The notes below the pieces were generated by a model that saw only the letters and a program-made list of their open reading frames with translations, had not been told where the DNA came from and did not search any database. A stretch of 64,000 nt of DNA from the NCBI RefSeq assembly GCF_003573695.1, contig NC_039367.1:31024442-31088441 (forward strand). The letters are read 5' to 3'. Source of the DNA: Papaver somniferum (Eukaryota > Streptophyta > Magnoliopsida > Ranunculales > Papaveraceae). The position numbers and the translations under genes were made by a program. Positions 45,740 through 58,379 of the stretch are shown here, one piece after another (the stretch's first letter is position 1; the number at the start of each line of letters is the position of its first letter).

Positions 45740-48642
45740 TACAGAGATAATAAAGGATGACTAAGGTATTCTCGCGGCCAGGATTGCGTCACACAATAAT
45801 CTCTGATTTGCAACCTGAAAATTCAGTTTTGTGGAGAGACCCCTAAGCGGATATAGTATGTGTCCATATCGGACGAGAGCAAAAAAGGAATGGCCAACAC
45901 CATTGTACCCTCCGCAAGCGCAGTCAACGCGTCTCATGGCGTTACATCCTCTACCACCAACACCAGCAGCACCAAAAGCATACCCTCTGACGTGACGCTT
46001 CTTATTACCAGAGCCAGAGCTGCCGCTACTCCTAATATTTCTTCAAGCATGACGCCTCCAATCATCACCAAGGCTGCCACCACTTCTTCGCCAAGACGAG
46101 AGACATGAAGTTCTTTCCAAAACTCAGACGGACATGGCCACAACTCAGAAGGAGCCTCTTCAATGTTTCGCTCCAGAAGCCTCTCCGCTTCAACGTTTTG
46201 ATCCAGGGGCACTTCAACATTTATCTCCGGGAGCCGCTCCGCTTCGACGTTTCACTTCAGAAGCCGTTCAACGTTCTCTCCAGAAGTCGCCACTCCTTCC
46301 TGCCAAGGATCGTTCCGTAGCCGCCACACTCCTTCCTGCCAAGGATCATGCCATAGCCGCCACACTCCTCCCTGTCATGTATCGTGATCACAACCAGCTA
46401 AGGTTTGTAGTTGTGGCCACTTTTTGATCTGTCTCGCTAAAGCTCGTGGTCGTGGATAGTTTACTCGCCTACGCATCCATCCAATCCCTTTGCATCCATG
46501 GACGCCCATGCAATTCCAGCCAACCTATTTTGGTTCCCACGAAATGTAGTCTCTTCTGCTTCCAAGAACTGTTGATGTTCGTTTGTTGATACCAGTCAGA
46601 GCTTTACCATAGCAACAACCACTACAAAGGTAATCCATACTTCTATATATTTTAGTTTCACATGAAAGAAGTAATGGAGTCACCAGTACGGATGCAAGAT
46701 GATATCTTTATCAAAACTCACCGACCATACAGGATAGAAACATGTAAACCAAACTTGGGTACTGAGTCTCTACACGGAATCCCTTCCTGTCAAAGCTCAG
46801 GAGACACGGTCAACCCAAAAGTCATAGACACGACAAGGTCATCTACTCTTCAAATGTGTAACGTAAGGATATCATCACCTCTCCGTCTAGAAGGCGCCTA
46901 CAACACTTTACGAGGCCCACGACGGATCCCAAGCCTACTTAGAGAAAACGACTTCAGTAACCGAAGAGAGGTGCGACAGGGGACTGCTCATCGCGGTCCA
47001 TCTCTGACAACAATCAAGCATTCATGAGATAACTCTAGAGACGCGGCTGAAACATTTTTCTTGAAAAGACAGAGGGAGCCACGATTAACGACGTAACTCT
47101 CTCACTTCTACCTCTTTGTTATCCAGAAAGTTTCGTCCATGTGATGTTCCAAGCATCCCAGCATCACATCCAGGAGAGTACAATAATCTTGTATCAAATC
47201 CCATAGGTGTGGATTCCACGCGATGCAATTAAAGTAGGTTACACTTGGGGACTGAACTCTCCTTCAGGTTTAGAAGTTTAAACGCAGTCACCACCTTACC
47301 AGTGAATGCAGTAGAAGTACATCTTCCACGAGAAAATAGGCTCAAGATAATTACACATAGGGACTACCAGCATGGGATGCCTTCACTTCCCTCATCCAGG
47401 TTATTTATGATTTCAACATCATTACTGTCGAAGCTTTACGAGTCGCAGGAATTTCTCAACATGAAGCCATACACCTGCATCAAAGACTCCAAAAGTACGC
47501 CACAGAGATACATTCACATATCCGGCCACTCCATCGGATCTAACAGAAGTATAACTGGGGACTGCTCATCATATCTCATTCCATACAATAGTCCAAGATT
47601 CATAAGATGGTTTAAAGGATGTCGCTTGGAACGAAGTCCTTGAAGACTTGATAGCAGCACATCGGCAGCGGAACGCCTCTCAACTCATCTATTTCACCCA
47701 ATGGCGTCCAGGCACCAAATAACCTAAAGTCAATGATGGACCAAAAATGCAACCACAATCTCCAAGATAATCCCTGACATGATCATTTCCGAGCATATAT
47801 TTCATCCATCCATCCCAAGAGTGCAATGGAGTTTCGTAAATTTTGAAATCCACTGGAGAGGTTAGATACTCATTCTTCTGGAGTCAGAACCTTATTACAT
47901 ATTCCGGAGAAGATCGATGGTACTGTTGGGTGGCTAAATGCGCAAAAAGGAGAGAGCACCTACCTTGAGTTCTCCTGGATCGCCTTGCTGCTGATTATAA
48001 CTGTTGGAGATTTCTTGGTTGCCGTTAATGATTTCTCCACCAAGGTTAAAAAATGACGAAGAGGAGCCAGACGATGCAGGCGAAAGCACGGAGTCGGACG
48101 AGCAACAAAAACAGGAGAGGGTCGATACCCCTTTTCATACGAACGGAGTTTCTAGAGTTTGAACATAAGAAGGATTCTTTCTTGCTCCATGAACGGGAAT
48201 AGATGACTAGGCGCACCACACTCATGCTTCATAGACGAACAAGCAGCGCACGAAGATCGCCGCTCCACGACCTAACTAGCAGCGTGCCAAGATCACCAGC
48301 CACTCAGACTTGTAACGTTCCACAGCACCAGCATCATGTGGCCAAACTAGAAATACGCCAATGCTCCATAGCATCAACACCCTGTGGCCAAGCCAGAAGT
48401 ACTCCAAGCGCCAGTGCCGTAGCAATGCCAGAGGTATTCCAAGCGCCAACACTTTATAACACCAGTACTCCGTGGCCAAGCCAGAAGTGCGTTGACACAA
48501 AGATCACGGACTGTTCATGCCTCTTGCCAAAGGTCAGTTAGATTTTTTCCTGGTAACCTCTTCATGTCCTGCCCTTTAATTTGTTATCCTTGACTGTCAC
48601 CATCTCATGTTTACCCCGCAACAATGCCACTGTTACGTGCTA
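45740..48642 (+). other. Non-coding interior of the gag-only element
   Basis: 2.9 kb in the place where protease, reverse transcriptase and integrase would be. Only short frames, many made of repeats: CTTCAACGTTT/CGCTCCGCTTC words at 46150-46290 and TCCTTCCTGCCAAGGATC at 46290-46350, and AAGCCAGAAGT/GTACTCC words at 48330-48490. No domain recognised. Confidence 0.6.
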
Positions 48643-48656
48643 AGCAGGGGACTTAA
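48643..48656 (+). other. Polypurine tract of the gag-only element
   Basis: AGCAGGGGACTTAA just before the TGTTGATGGTGG start of the 3' LTR. Confidence 0.55.
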
Positions 48657-49855
48657 TGTTGATGGTGGTTTTTAGTATAGGGAGAAAACTGTAAAAGTCT
48701 ATCTACCTGTCCCTGCATTAGATGTAGTAGACATTGATATGTCTATATTCCGTAGGCAATTTGGAGAATATATCAAAATCTGATGAGTTCATATGTCTCT
48801 CTTCACATTATATTGAAACTCAAGCTCCTAGATGAATTGTTCACTAGTATAGAGCCTAATGAGTATATAAGCTCTTAGATACATTACTCACTAAAGCCGG
48901 AGCCTGCCGAGTATTTTTCCTATGCTATGTTCCCCGGCTGAACCCTTATTATTGATATGGCACGACAATTTGTGTTCATTCGCAGTAGAGTAGCGCGGAT
49001 TTCCAAGTATCGAGGTTAAGGTCCTTGCATAAAAGTACTCAATCAGAAAGCATACGACTCTCTGGCAATAAACTTAAAGAACTCTGTGTCAACACATTGA
49101 ATTCAATCAATTTTGTGATAATTCACAAGATTCAAATATTACCCTGATTAATTTGAAGAAATTAAGGTTTTGCACCATGCGCATTATATTAGACCTTTCC
49201 TGTCGAAATTAAGCCTAGGCGAACTAGGAAATTAATCCGCCATGGATTAGTAGGTGAAAAATCATACCCACAATCTAAAAACAAGGAATAAAAGTATCTG
49301 CGGAATAGGAGCAGCAACAAAAGGAGGTGTGGCCATGCCACAGGCCAGCCGGCGCTACTTGGAAGTGGCCACACCCCATGCTGCCCGAACCGGCCCCTAT
49401 TCCCGACACACACACATGAGTTGTGGCTGGGCCCATACTTGCCGAACCTATTTCCCATCGACCAATCAGGTCGCTTTAAATCCACCACACGCACGCTAGA
49501 AGTGTGGACACACTCATACTTGGCCCGCCCTTCTTTTAATCGACCAATCAGGTCGCTCTAAGCCTGCCACAGTATTAAAAGAGGCAAGGTTGCGCCAGAT
49601 AATCACAATGACAAATTGGCTTTCCCAAATTCGCGCCAGTACGCTAATTAGCATGCCAACATGCCACTCCATCGTGCCACCATATAATTGGCATGCCAAA
49701 CGTGCACGCCAAACGTGCCGTTCCGCTCCACATGCTAATGGCATGACCAAACCTGTCATGCCGCATAAAGGTACTAAACATGCATGCCAAACGCGCCACT
49801 TTTCCGCAACAACATGCCGAACGTGCCAACGTGCCATAAATAGCGTGCCTACATG
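48657..49855 (+). repeat. 3' LTR of the gag-only element, left part
   Basis: Matches 41992-43173 of the 5' LTR up to GTGCCTACATG, where a further element is inserted. Confidence 0.8.
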
Positions 49856-50911
49856 TATAGATGGTGGATTTTCAACAAAGGTCAAAACCGTAAAATCATG
49901 ATACTGCATGTTTCTGACACGGCTTCATAGATCCATGTGACGATTCGCGTTTTACGAAGTATGATGCATATGTCGGCGAAAGGCCTCTCCGGAGCGTTCG
50001 ACACCGGGAATTTCATCATAGCCTCTATGTAGAATAACGTAATTGGGCGGTTCTCCGTAAGATTTAGAGCTTAACGCCTTCAGAATACCAGTGACACTCA
50101 CTGTTCCCTGACTACATAGAGGAATTTGCCTCTACATAGAAGAACAATTGGGCGGTTCTCCGTAAGATTGAGAGAAATAACGTCTTCAGGACGGTGATAC
50201 TCACTGTTCCTGACTATGTACAGAGACCCGTGTATAGACTCAGGCGGTCCTCCATACATGAAATGTTGAGAGGGAAAAACGTCTTCGGGACATTAGCAAC
50301 ACTCGCTGATTTACTGACTATACGCAAGAGATTAAATTCTAGGTCATATTCACCATTGAATTCCTAGAAGATAATCTATCTTATCTCATTACTCCTATTT
50401 CATGATCGAAATGGTAATAGATAAATGTATTACTCCGATTTCATGATCGAATCCACGGCTGATCTCATGAAATGGTAATAGATGTTACTCCGATCTCATG
50501 GTCGAATACACGGCTGATCTCATGAAATGGTAATATCACCACTTATTTCATTACTCTGATTTTATGGTCAAATCTGCGATTCCATGAGATGGTGATGAAA
50601 TTATCATTTTATTATTCTGAATCCACAGTCCAATCCGCTGCTGATTTTAGGGATTGATAATAAAATAACTACTCATATTATTACTCAGTTTCATGAATTA
50701 TTCTCCACTGAATTTCATAAATCAGTAATACTACCCAACAACCGGGCATCTGGACCATCACTGAGTAAGCCCCACAAAAAAGGGTGCGAGTGTACTCGAC
50801 AATGATGCACGACTGAGCACCCGGATGCACGAACGAGTGTCCAAAAAATATGAAATAATGAGGAATCCTTCGCAAAAAAAAAGAAAACAATGAATATTAA
50901 TAAAATAATAA

Positions 50912-51500
50912 GAGGCGCCCAAGGACGGGCCCACCAGCCGGCCTGCCGGCCGGCAGTGCCCTATCCATGGTCGGCCCGTGCCTCTCCCATTATTTTCCTT
51001 ATTTTTTGTTATTTAGTGAACTCACGAAAACTCCTTGGTTTTAGCAACTTTCCTTGTTTTTGCAAAACTCGTGAATTCTCCATAACTTGGTGGATTCACG
51101 AAATAATATTATTATAAAATAAGGAGAGGCGTGCGGGACCAGATAACCTAACCGGCCAGCCATGCCTAAGCAGTGGCCGGTCCCACACCTCACAATCCTT
51201 AGCCTTTTATAATTATTATTCTCTAATCTCACGAAACTCCTCCGTTTCAACAAAAACTCGTGGATTCTCCATAACTTCAAGGATTCATGAAAAATAATAA
51301 AATATGAAAAGGTGTGCGGAACCGGGCAACCTAGCCGGCCGGACATGCCCTAGCCATGGTCGTTCCCACACCTTGCAATCCCTAATCTTGCATAATTATC
51401 ATTTTCCTCAATTCATGAAACTCCTGGGTTTGAGCAAAATTCATGATTTCTCCATATTTTCTCAAATATTGCTCAAATCACGAAAAACCAAAAGCCAACA
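50912..51500 (+). repeat. GC-rich tandem repeat, three copies of ~190 bp
   Basis: Three copies of a unit built of a GC-rich head (GGCGTGCGGGACC...CCGGCC...CATGCC...GTCCCACACCTC) and an AT-rich tail (TCACGAAACTCC...TTCTCCATAACTT). Heads start near 50912, 51126 and 51313. The last tail is diverged. Confidence 0.65.
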
Positions 51501-52327
51501 TAGTCGCACGACTGGCTAGCCTCTCACGGAAATTTTAAATATTAAAACACTTTTATTGTAATATTTTCAAAATATTGATGAATTGAGCAAACATGCTCAT
51601 TCCAATAAAAATCGAGAATTCTCAGTCAAGATGAAACTCTTCTGAAAATTCACTATGTTGCTCGAACGCGCATGAGAAAATACTGAAACTCTCAGTACGG
51701 AAACACGGACACCATATTAACTCGTGCATGCCTCCATGACCGACCAGAGTCATTCCTAGGGATTGCACAAAGCCGGTCCCACATGTTTTCATAATTCTTA
51801 CCTAATTTGTTCAATTGCTCATACTGGTTCCGAACCCTCTCCAACCAACTGGAGAAACCTTCAAATGACCAATAAGTGGTCCCGTGACCACCAAGATCCG
51901 GTCCCATGCTCTCTTGGTCGGTTCTCATCTCTCATACCTAGGTTTGTCAGCTAACGCTGAATCCAGCAATATTTTCAATAAATGATGAAACCTGCATTTA
52001 ATCATTGTTCTTTCACCAACTCTCAAACTGAGAACCCTGGTGCGTGCTCACTCGAGCACTGGGCATCACATGAACGCTCATCATCCCATGTGGTCGGTCC
52101 CTCTTCACTCATGACCAACTATCAGCAGTTCACCAATTGTTGAAGGATTGATCAAAAAATTAGAGTTTCGAACAAACGCTCCACGAATCACCATTCTGAG
52201 AAAATTCAAACACAAAATTATGTTGATTCAGCAATCAACATCCAAATTAATAATATTCGGTAATTCACCAATATTTTTGATTAATATTTTATTGGGTCAC
52301 GATACCAGTAAATAATTCTTTGAATTG

Positions 52328-52590
52328 AGCAATACTTGCTCAGTTGCTCGAATATTGATCCAACCATCAGTATTCGGTAATTCATCAGTAGTTTGTCGAA
52401 TTGAGCAACACTTGCTCAATTGCACGTCAAATTATCAATATTCAGTGTTTTGGTGAATTGAGCAACACTTGCTCAGTTGCACACCAAAATTATCAAATTC
52501 GTCGAATTGAGCAATACTTGCTCAGTTGCTCGACAAACTCTCAATATTCGGCAATTCGTCGAGTTGAGCAATACTTGCTCAGTCTCTAGT
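52328..52590 (+). repeat. Hairpin repeats TTGAGCAA...TTGCTCAG
   Basis: Five copies of GAATTGAGCAACACTTGCTC (with T/C and A/G variation) followed by AGTTGC, each with inverted arms GAGCAA and TTGCTC, spaced about 50-70 bp with AATATTCGG between them. Confidence 0.7.
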
Positions 52591-53431
52591 CAGTAATTCA
52601 TTGACATCAGAGAACTACATGTTCAATCCATGAATCGCCGAGCATTCACCACTTATGCTCGATTCAAAAAAAATTAGACTCACAGTCTAAATCATTCAAC
52701 AACTGACCAACTAACACACCTCTGCCTTGCAGACTCCACGATTCGTGAAATCTCAATCACGTCACAAATGGGGGTATCATTCAGGGTTTTGGTCTGGCGG
52801 TCTACAGTACGTGGATTCATCCACAATGAGAAATGTGCGTAAGTCGTGTAAACGGTGGAAGGAGTTAGCAAAGTAGTGGGTGCATGATCAGTCAAGTCTC
52901 CGCACGACGTGGAACTGACTTTACCACGATCTTCCACTTTCCCACTCTTTCACTGAAGAAACCGTCACACTTACAGGGATCAGTGGTACATCATTCTTGC
53001 AATATAAATAAGTCTAAATCGAGGACATAATAGAGGATCAATCGAATATCATAAATCATCGATTATCATCATTATCCGTCAACAACTCGACATAAAGTTA
53101 TTCACAGAACTCAACTTCAGAAATTCAGCAATATTGCAGAAACCTTCAACACACCCACAATCCTTGATCATCACTGATCCCACACAACTCTCAGCTTCCC
53201 TCCTACAGATCAATCCATCTCCCTCTTTGCGACCGAATTGACTCTGGAACGACCATTGTCTTGGTTTAGGCCGGAGTCATACAGATTGATTTTCCGAATC
53301 TAAGCACCCCCTTTGCAGCGGTGCATCTGTGTGAGGATTAACATTTTTCCCGGCTGAGGAGTCTCGACAGCACGCTCGACTCTCCACTTTCCCAAAAAAC
53401 CGGCGGCTCATTTTTCCCCATCTACAACGTG

Positions 53432-54917
53432 CTAACCCACCTTCTGTTTGTGGCCAACGCCATAACAGACTTCAATATGGTTATCCTAACCAGAAACACG
53501 ATCTTGCTCTAGTGGCGATGGTCGAAACCCTAATTTCCAGTCGTGGCACAAATCATGTCACTTCGGGCCCCACAACATGCCACGATCAATGCGGGACCTA
53601 GGAAACCCTAATAAAGACGCCATATCATAGCCACTCGTGGCAATCATTGCTCATGTGGTGTTTTCACATGATGGCCTGGCTATGGTTCCTTTGGCATGGT
53701 TATGGCACCGTTTGCGCAAAACGTCACTGCGTCACGGCCAAATGCCACATGCCGCATGCCGTATGCGATTAGGGTTTCGGCATGCCAAACCCTAATTTAG
53801 GCAAAGTTGCTAATCCAACCAAGCCAAGTAAGGGTTCCCAGAGCATTGGGATTGATATGGCAACTGGAACTGATGTTTCCACGCCACATTTGGGTCTAAC
53901 ACCAATGTGCCAAAAGCTAGCGTCTATGGCTACGCCAGGCGCTACTTGCACCATCGTGCCATTGGCATGCGCTAACTATGCCACTAACATTCCGTTATAT
54001 GCCACTACGCCATTGGCATGTGCTAATAATATCACCGTGCTACCATAAGGCGCCAACAGAATGTGGCCATAATCAATGGCCACCTTTTCTCATGAGTTAC
54101 GATCTCAGCCGTCCAAATTCGCCACATAACTGACAGGCCTGTGGCAAGTTTTGGGTGACCAACCAAGACAAGCCAAATAGCATCACATGCTACTCTCCCG
54201 TGGCAAGTCTCTTAACTTTGACTTGCCACGCATAGCAATCTGCTACACGTTTTCCACGAAAACATTCGAGACATCAAACATGTCACAAACTGGGGGATTC
54301 ACATCAGGGTATTGGTCTGTCGGTTTACAGCGTGCGGCGTGCAACACACCCATTATAAGAAAGTGTCAGAAAGCAAGGCAGTTAGTGGCGGTAAGAAGTT
54401 GTGGGTGTAAGCTAACCAGTTTCCTACATGATAACGTGGTCTCTGGAATTTACACATAATCCCACTTCTCCATTACTCAGTCACTCCCACTTTCTACGAT
54501 ATCAGGGTGCATTCAATATGACTTGTATCAATAGGTTTTACCTATTTTCCACAAAACAACAAGTTTTGGTGAGAACAACAACACAATATCCAGAAAAATA
54601 CCAAAGGACTGATAGCTTTCATTCTTCAAGCCAGTTCCAAATTCTGATACAAGTCATAAAAAGCCACACCTTCAGAAATAACCATTCTGATCTCAACACC
54701 TTTTTCGTTTCCCTCCCTAAGACCAACCCTTCTCCTTCACTTTCTAACCGAAGCAAAACTGGAACGGCCATATCGTGGTTTAGGCCAGGATTGTACAGAT
54801 TGATCTCTCGAATCTAAAGTACTCCCATATAGTGCATTTGTTGAAGGTTTAGACTCGTTTCTCATCCACACACCCAAATTTACCAAAACCAGTAGAAACA
54901 GTTTTTACCCACAAACA
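53432..54917 (+). repeat. 3' LTR of the gag-only element, right part
   Basis: Resumes at CTAACCCACCTTCTG as in the 5' LTR (43174 onwards) and ends CCCACAAACA at 54917, followed by ATAGT. Confidence 0.8.
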
Positions 54918-54922
54918 ATAGT

Positions 54923-56063
54923 CATATAAACTCTAACGGTACTACGAACAACTACTGGAAAAAGATTTGGCAGATGGAAATATCACCTTATGTCAAGAAT
55001 TTTATTTGGAAAGCAGCTCACGCCATACTTCCCAATAGTACGAGAGTGGCAGCTATCATCCCAAATATAAATACCAAGTGCAATTTATGTAATGATGGTC
55101 AAGAAACACTCACCTATTTGTTCATGCAATGTAATAATGCTCAGCAAGTTTGGATGCATTTTAACTATGACATGCAATGTGTTACAAATGGAACAGAAAA
55201 TTTTCATGATTGGTTAAACAACTGCTTTGAAAATCCCGATAAAGGAGGGTATGATATTGATTGGCAGGTCATGTGCAGTGTTATCATTTGGCGTATATGG
55301 AGGTCTAGATGTGATATTACCTTCCAAAATAAAAGCCAAAACAGTGTCATTACTGCAAACAACATAATTAAATTCATCAATGGATATACGTCTGTAAATC
55401 AAACATGTTATAGTATTATGCAATCACTGTATTACAAATCCAAGTATGATGAGGTGCTTAAGGCCACTAATGATCAGTTGGATGAGTATGAAGGATCCAT
55501 GAATCTGAAAATTAATATTTCACTAACAATGATGATCGCTGTAGCTAAGACTGGAATTGGTCTAACTTTGTTTGATCGTACAAAGAGAATTAAAGAAGCC
55601 ATAGGACTACAAGCAGACTGTACTACCAAAGATGAGCTAGAAAAAGTTGGAGCGGATGCGGCTTTCCGATGGACAACAGAATATAATGGAGACATCATCT
55701 CTTTCAGAAGCGATTCTCAGCCAACTTTATTGTTGTTAATAGGAAAGTATGCGGAAGCTAGACAACAAAGATACAAGATCAGTGCAAAATTCGGAAACAA
55801 CACCAAATTTGATATACATTTCATAGCTAAGGACTTTAATTTAGTTACGCGATCTAAAATTATTTGACATCTAAGATAGCTAAGTTTTGTAACAAATACG
55901 CTATGAAGCACAACTGGTTGGACCAAAGCCTATGGGCTAATTTAACTTTTTTAAACATTCAAAATTGGAATAAAGATGTAACGATTTACCGTAACTCTCT
56001 GTACGGAATATGCAGTTCTTTTCTGTCAATATAACGAGGGTTTCCTCTTTTTCGAAGAAAAAA
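54923..56063 (+). pseudogene. LINE, part 3: zf-RVT and RNase H domains, 3' end
   Basis: In phase with part 2, an open stretch of about 315 codons runs to 55867. It reads YWKKIWQMEISPYVKNFIWK, then a zinc-binding zf-RVT motif C-x2-C...C (C36, C39, C53 counted from the Met at 54974, with Tyr48 in place of the usual His). It ends in an RNase H-like domain (KTGIGLTLFDRTKRIKEA, GADAAFRWTTE, ISFRSDSQPTLL), as in plant L1-type LINEs. A 3' leader of about 200 bp ends in an A-rich tail at 56050-56063. The flanking AAAAGAAGAAGAA (56064-56076) matches 29909-29921, a possible 13-bp target duplication, though low in complexity. Confidence 0.85.
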
Positions 56064-56076
56064 AAAAGAAGAAGAA

Positions 56077-56462
56077 AGAAAAGAAAATGAATTTCTTCTC
56101 GATTTGGTTTTGGATAAAACCAACGAGAATTGATGAGGCACTCACTCAAAAAGATATGGGCAGCCGTAGTGCTTAAAACAAATATCTTGGTTGCCTTAAT
56201 ACTATTTGAATGCAAAATGACTATTTTACCCTTCCTATATAAATTGGGTGATTTCTTCTTCATCTGGTGTTCGAATGACACGACTAAATAGTCCATTCCG
56301 CACAGCTTTTTAATATCTATCCATCGATACTAGTTTCATTTCAAGATTATTGTCTAATTAATTTTGTAATATTTGGTGTTCATATCTGGTTAATCGGATC
56401 ATTAGCGGCTAAATCGTCTCTTGACCGGCAAAATAGTGTTGTCGAACTTGCGAGTCCTTACA
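56077..56462 (-). mobile_element. Chromovirus-like LTR, piece 4 (reverse LTR start)
   Basis: Read on the minus strand it begins TGTAAGGACTCGCAAGTTCG, directly after a polypurine-type stretch. If the LINE duplication is real, it continues piece 3. No coding frame; a TATATAAAT word on the plus strand at about 56236 is in the wrong direction for this reading. Confidence 0.35.
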
Positions 56463-56500
56463 TTCTACCCACCTTATAAGAATTTCCGACCTCAAAAATT
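56463..56500 (-). other. Polypurine tract and end of chromoviral interior
   Basis: The minus strand reads GAGGTCGGAAATTCTTATAA followed by GGTGGGTAGAA and then the LTR start TGTAAGG. The wording GAGG-CGAAATTC-TAAG-GGGGAGAATGTAA is typical of the stretch before the 3' LTR in plant Tekay/Del-type chromoviruses. Confidence 0.45.
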
Positions 56501-56985
56501 GGATCGATCTACCGCCCAATGTGACGAACACGAAGAATAATACCGGAATCGGTGGATACGACGGATCTACATCCACTAATTCTGAGTAATATTCATAAAT
56601 TTAGATTTACAAAAATGGAATTTTAGATGTGTAAATTAATGAAAAACAATGATGTTAATAGATCGGGTTGATAGATAATTACCTTAAATAAATCGGCGGA
56701 TGGAAATAGACTTAGAAAAAGAAATCGAGTTTTTCGGAAAGATTTCATGGAAATGGATTTTTTTTTGGTGATTAGGGTTTTAATTATTTTTGTTGTTTAG
56801 AGAAAAGTGATGAAAATAGAAAGAATTTTCTATATGTAGTAATTAGAGTCAGGAACAAGTAGAGGATAGTTTAGTTTTTTTGCTCAATTTAGACACCCCA
56901 TAGCCTAAAATCTTTGGATGCCCAAAACAAAAGGCATATTCCCAAAATTAGCCAGGTTAATTTTCCAAACCAACAAACCAAATCT
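56501..56985. other. Spacer, nothing recognised
   Basis: No reading frame above background and no repeat pair. It could be the last part of a chromoviral interior, but the integrase or chromodomain expected there is not visible. Confidence 0.35.
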
Positions 56986-58379
56986 TCCAAGGGAAAAATA
57001 CGGTTTAGTCCAAAATCCCATTCAAATATACTAATTAGTCCTAATCCATTCAACTAGGTACAAATTAATCATTTTTTATGGAAAGTACACAAATAACCTT
57101 TCTGGTTTACAATTCATTCAAAATATTTGCAATTTAGTCCAAAGTGACTCATGATGATGTCAGCAATTTTAAAGTCAATTTATCTTTCAAATCGTTTGTC
57201 CAAAATTCACAAATTTTATATATTCGGAAAGCTCTTTCCGAGAGCTACAAAAAGTGTACCCATATGACTATATAATTCTCATTTTTTAAAAAAAAACTTA
57301 GTTTATATTGGTGTACGAACATGTACACATCTACAAAAAAAATACAACGTGTTTACAAACTCATTACCAACACCAGCTCCAGCGCTCAACCACTCTTAAC
57401 CCTGCTGCTGCAAACAACTACAACACCTCAACCATTCAACTAATTTTTTTTACCCGTTTTTGTAGCTTTCCAATCTCAGCTGCACTTCTCTACAGCAACA
57501 CTACCCATCCAACAACAACATAAATTCCTGCTCCTAAGTACCACCAACATCACACATTTCAGATTTTATCCTTGCAATTTCACCGGCATTTCATATTTAT
57601 TCAGTAGATCACCACTTCAAAGTTCTACCATCTCAATAGCACCAGTTACTCAGTTGTACCGTTCTTTGTACTGCAACATAGAAGCAAAACCATTCTTTCA
57701 AATTTTCCATAGCATCACCTGCAATTGCTTCATAGCCAGCTACAGCTCATCCATACCCTCCAATTGCTCATCCAACAAAGTAGTATACTTTTTAGTGTAC
57801 TAGTTTGTTAGATTCAGGTGCATAATCAATGCAGAAACAAGGTACACGACTTACAATAAGTACGTACGATAAAACTAGTGCACTAAAAAGTACATTGCGC
57901 ATAATTGGTGTACAAACAAGCACACCTCGTACAACCGGTATAATAAAAAGAATGCACAAAAAGATTATTCCATTCTTTAACCTTTCAAAAGAATATCTTC
58001 ACAGATTTCACAAGGAAATGAATAAATGGTTAGAGAGGGCACAAGTGAAGAATTTACCTTGCCAACTTTAATATTCAGAGATATAACTCGCTTTCTTTAT
58101 GGGAAAAAACCTTACAATCACTTTTAAATCAAGTCCTCCTTTCCTTGTCGGTGTTCCTGTAGTAACATTATCATTCTAGTAACCTAAAACACGTTTTTTC
58201 TCATTAAGAAAATTAGTTCTCCAAACAAAAAAAATAAAATAAACAACCATTAAGATTATCCCACAAATGAATGCGACCAATTCTGTTTGATTATCAATGA
58301 AATTCTTGAATCCATAAATTACCTTGTCGCTTTGAGCAGGGTTAAATGGAAGTAATGAAAGTGTTTGTATGCATTAACT

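Larger units (their letters stand above)
49856..53426 (+). mobile_element. Insertion in the 3' LTR, probably a solo LTR of a related family
   Basis: Bounded by ACATG (49851-49855) and ACGTG (53427-53431), a 4/5 duplication at the position where the 5' LTR has the uninterrupted word CTACATGCTAACCC. Ends are TATAGATGGTGGATTTTC and CCCCATCTACA, whose termini are inverted partners. The start and a stretch near 52755-52930 resemble the host LTR (GATGGTGG; CAGGGTTTTGGTCTGGCGG), so it is a distant relative, about 3.57 kb. No coding frame, no second LTR inside. A CGGCGGCTCA word near its end (53401) recalls the host's primer-site region, so the exact end is uncertain. Confidence 0.6.
41992..54917 (+). 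mobile_element. Gypsy-like gag-only LTR retrotransposon (LARD/TR-GAG type)
   Basis: Flanked by a perfect ATAGT duplication (41987-41991 and 54918-54922) within the LINE; removing it rejoins the frame as TVNSLYS then HINSNGTTNNYWKKIW. LTRs are about 2.66-2.69 kb, the 3' one containing a 3.57-kb insertion. The interior of 4.0 kb has a PBS-like site, a decayed gag and then 2.9 kb without coding sequence. No pol domain was seen. Fits the class of large LTR elements with gag only that move by borrowing enzymes. Confidence 0.8.

Noticed and set aside
46662..47643. Frames of 121 and 132 codons after gag in the gag-only element
   Set aside because: I looked for reverse transcriptase, RNase H and integrase motifs here and found none; codon use and composition look non-coding.
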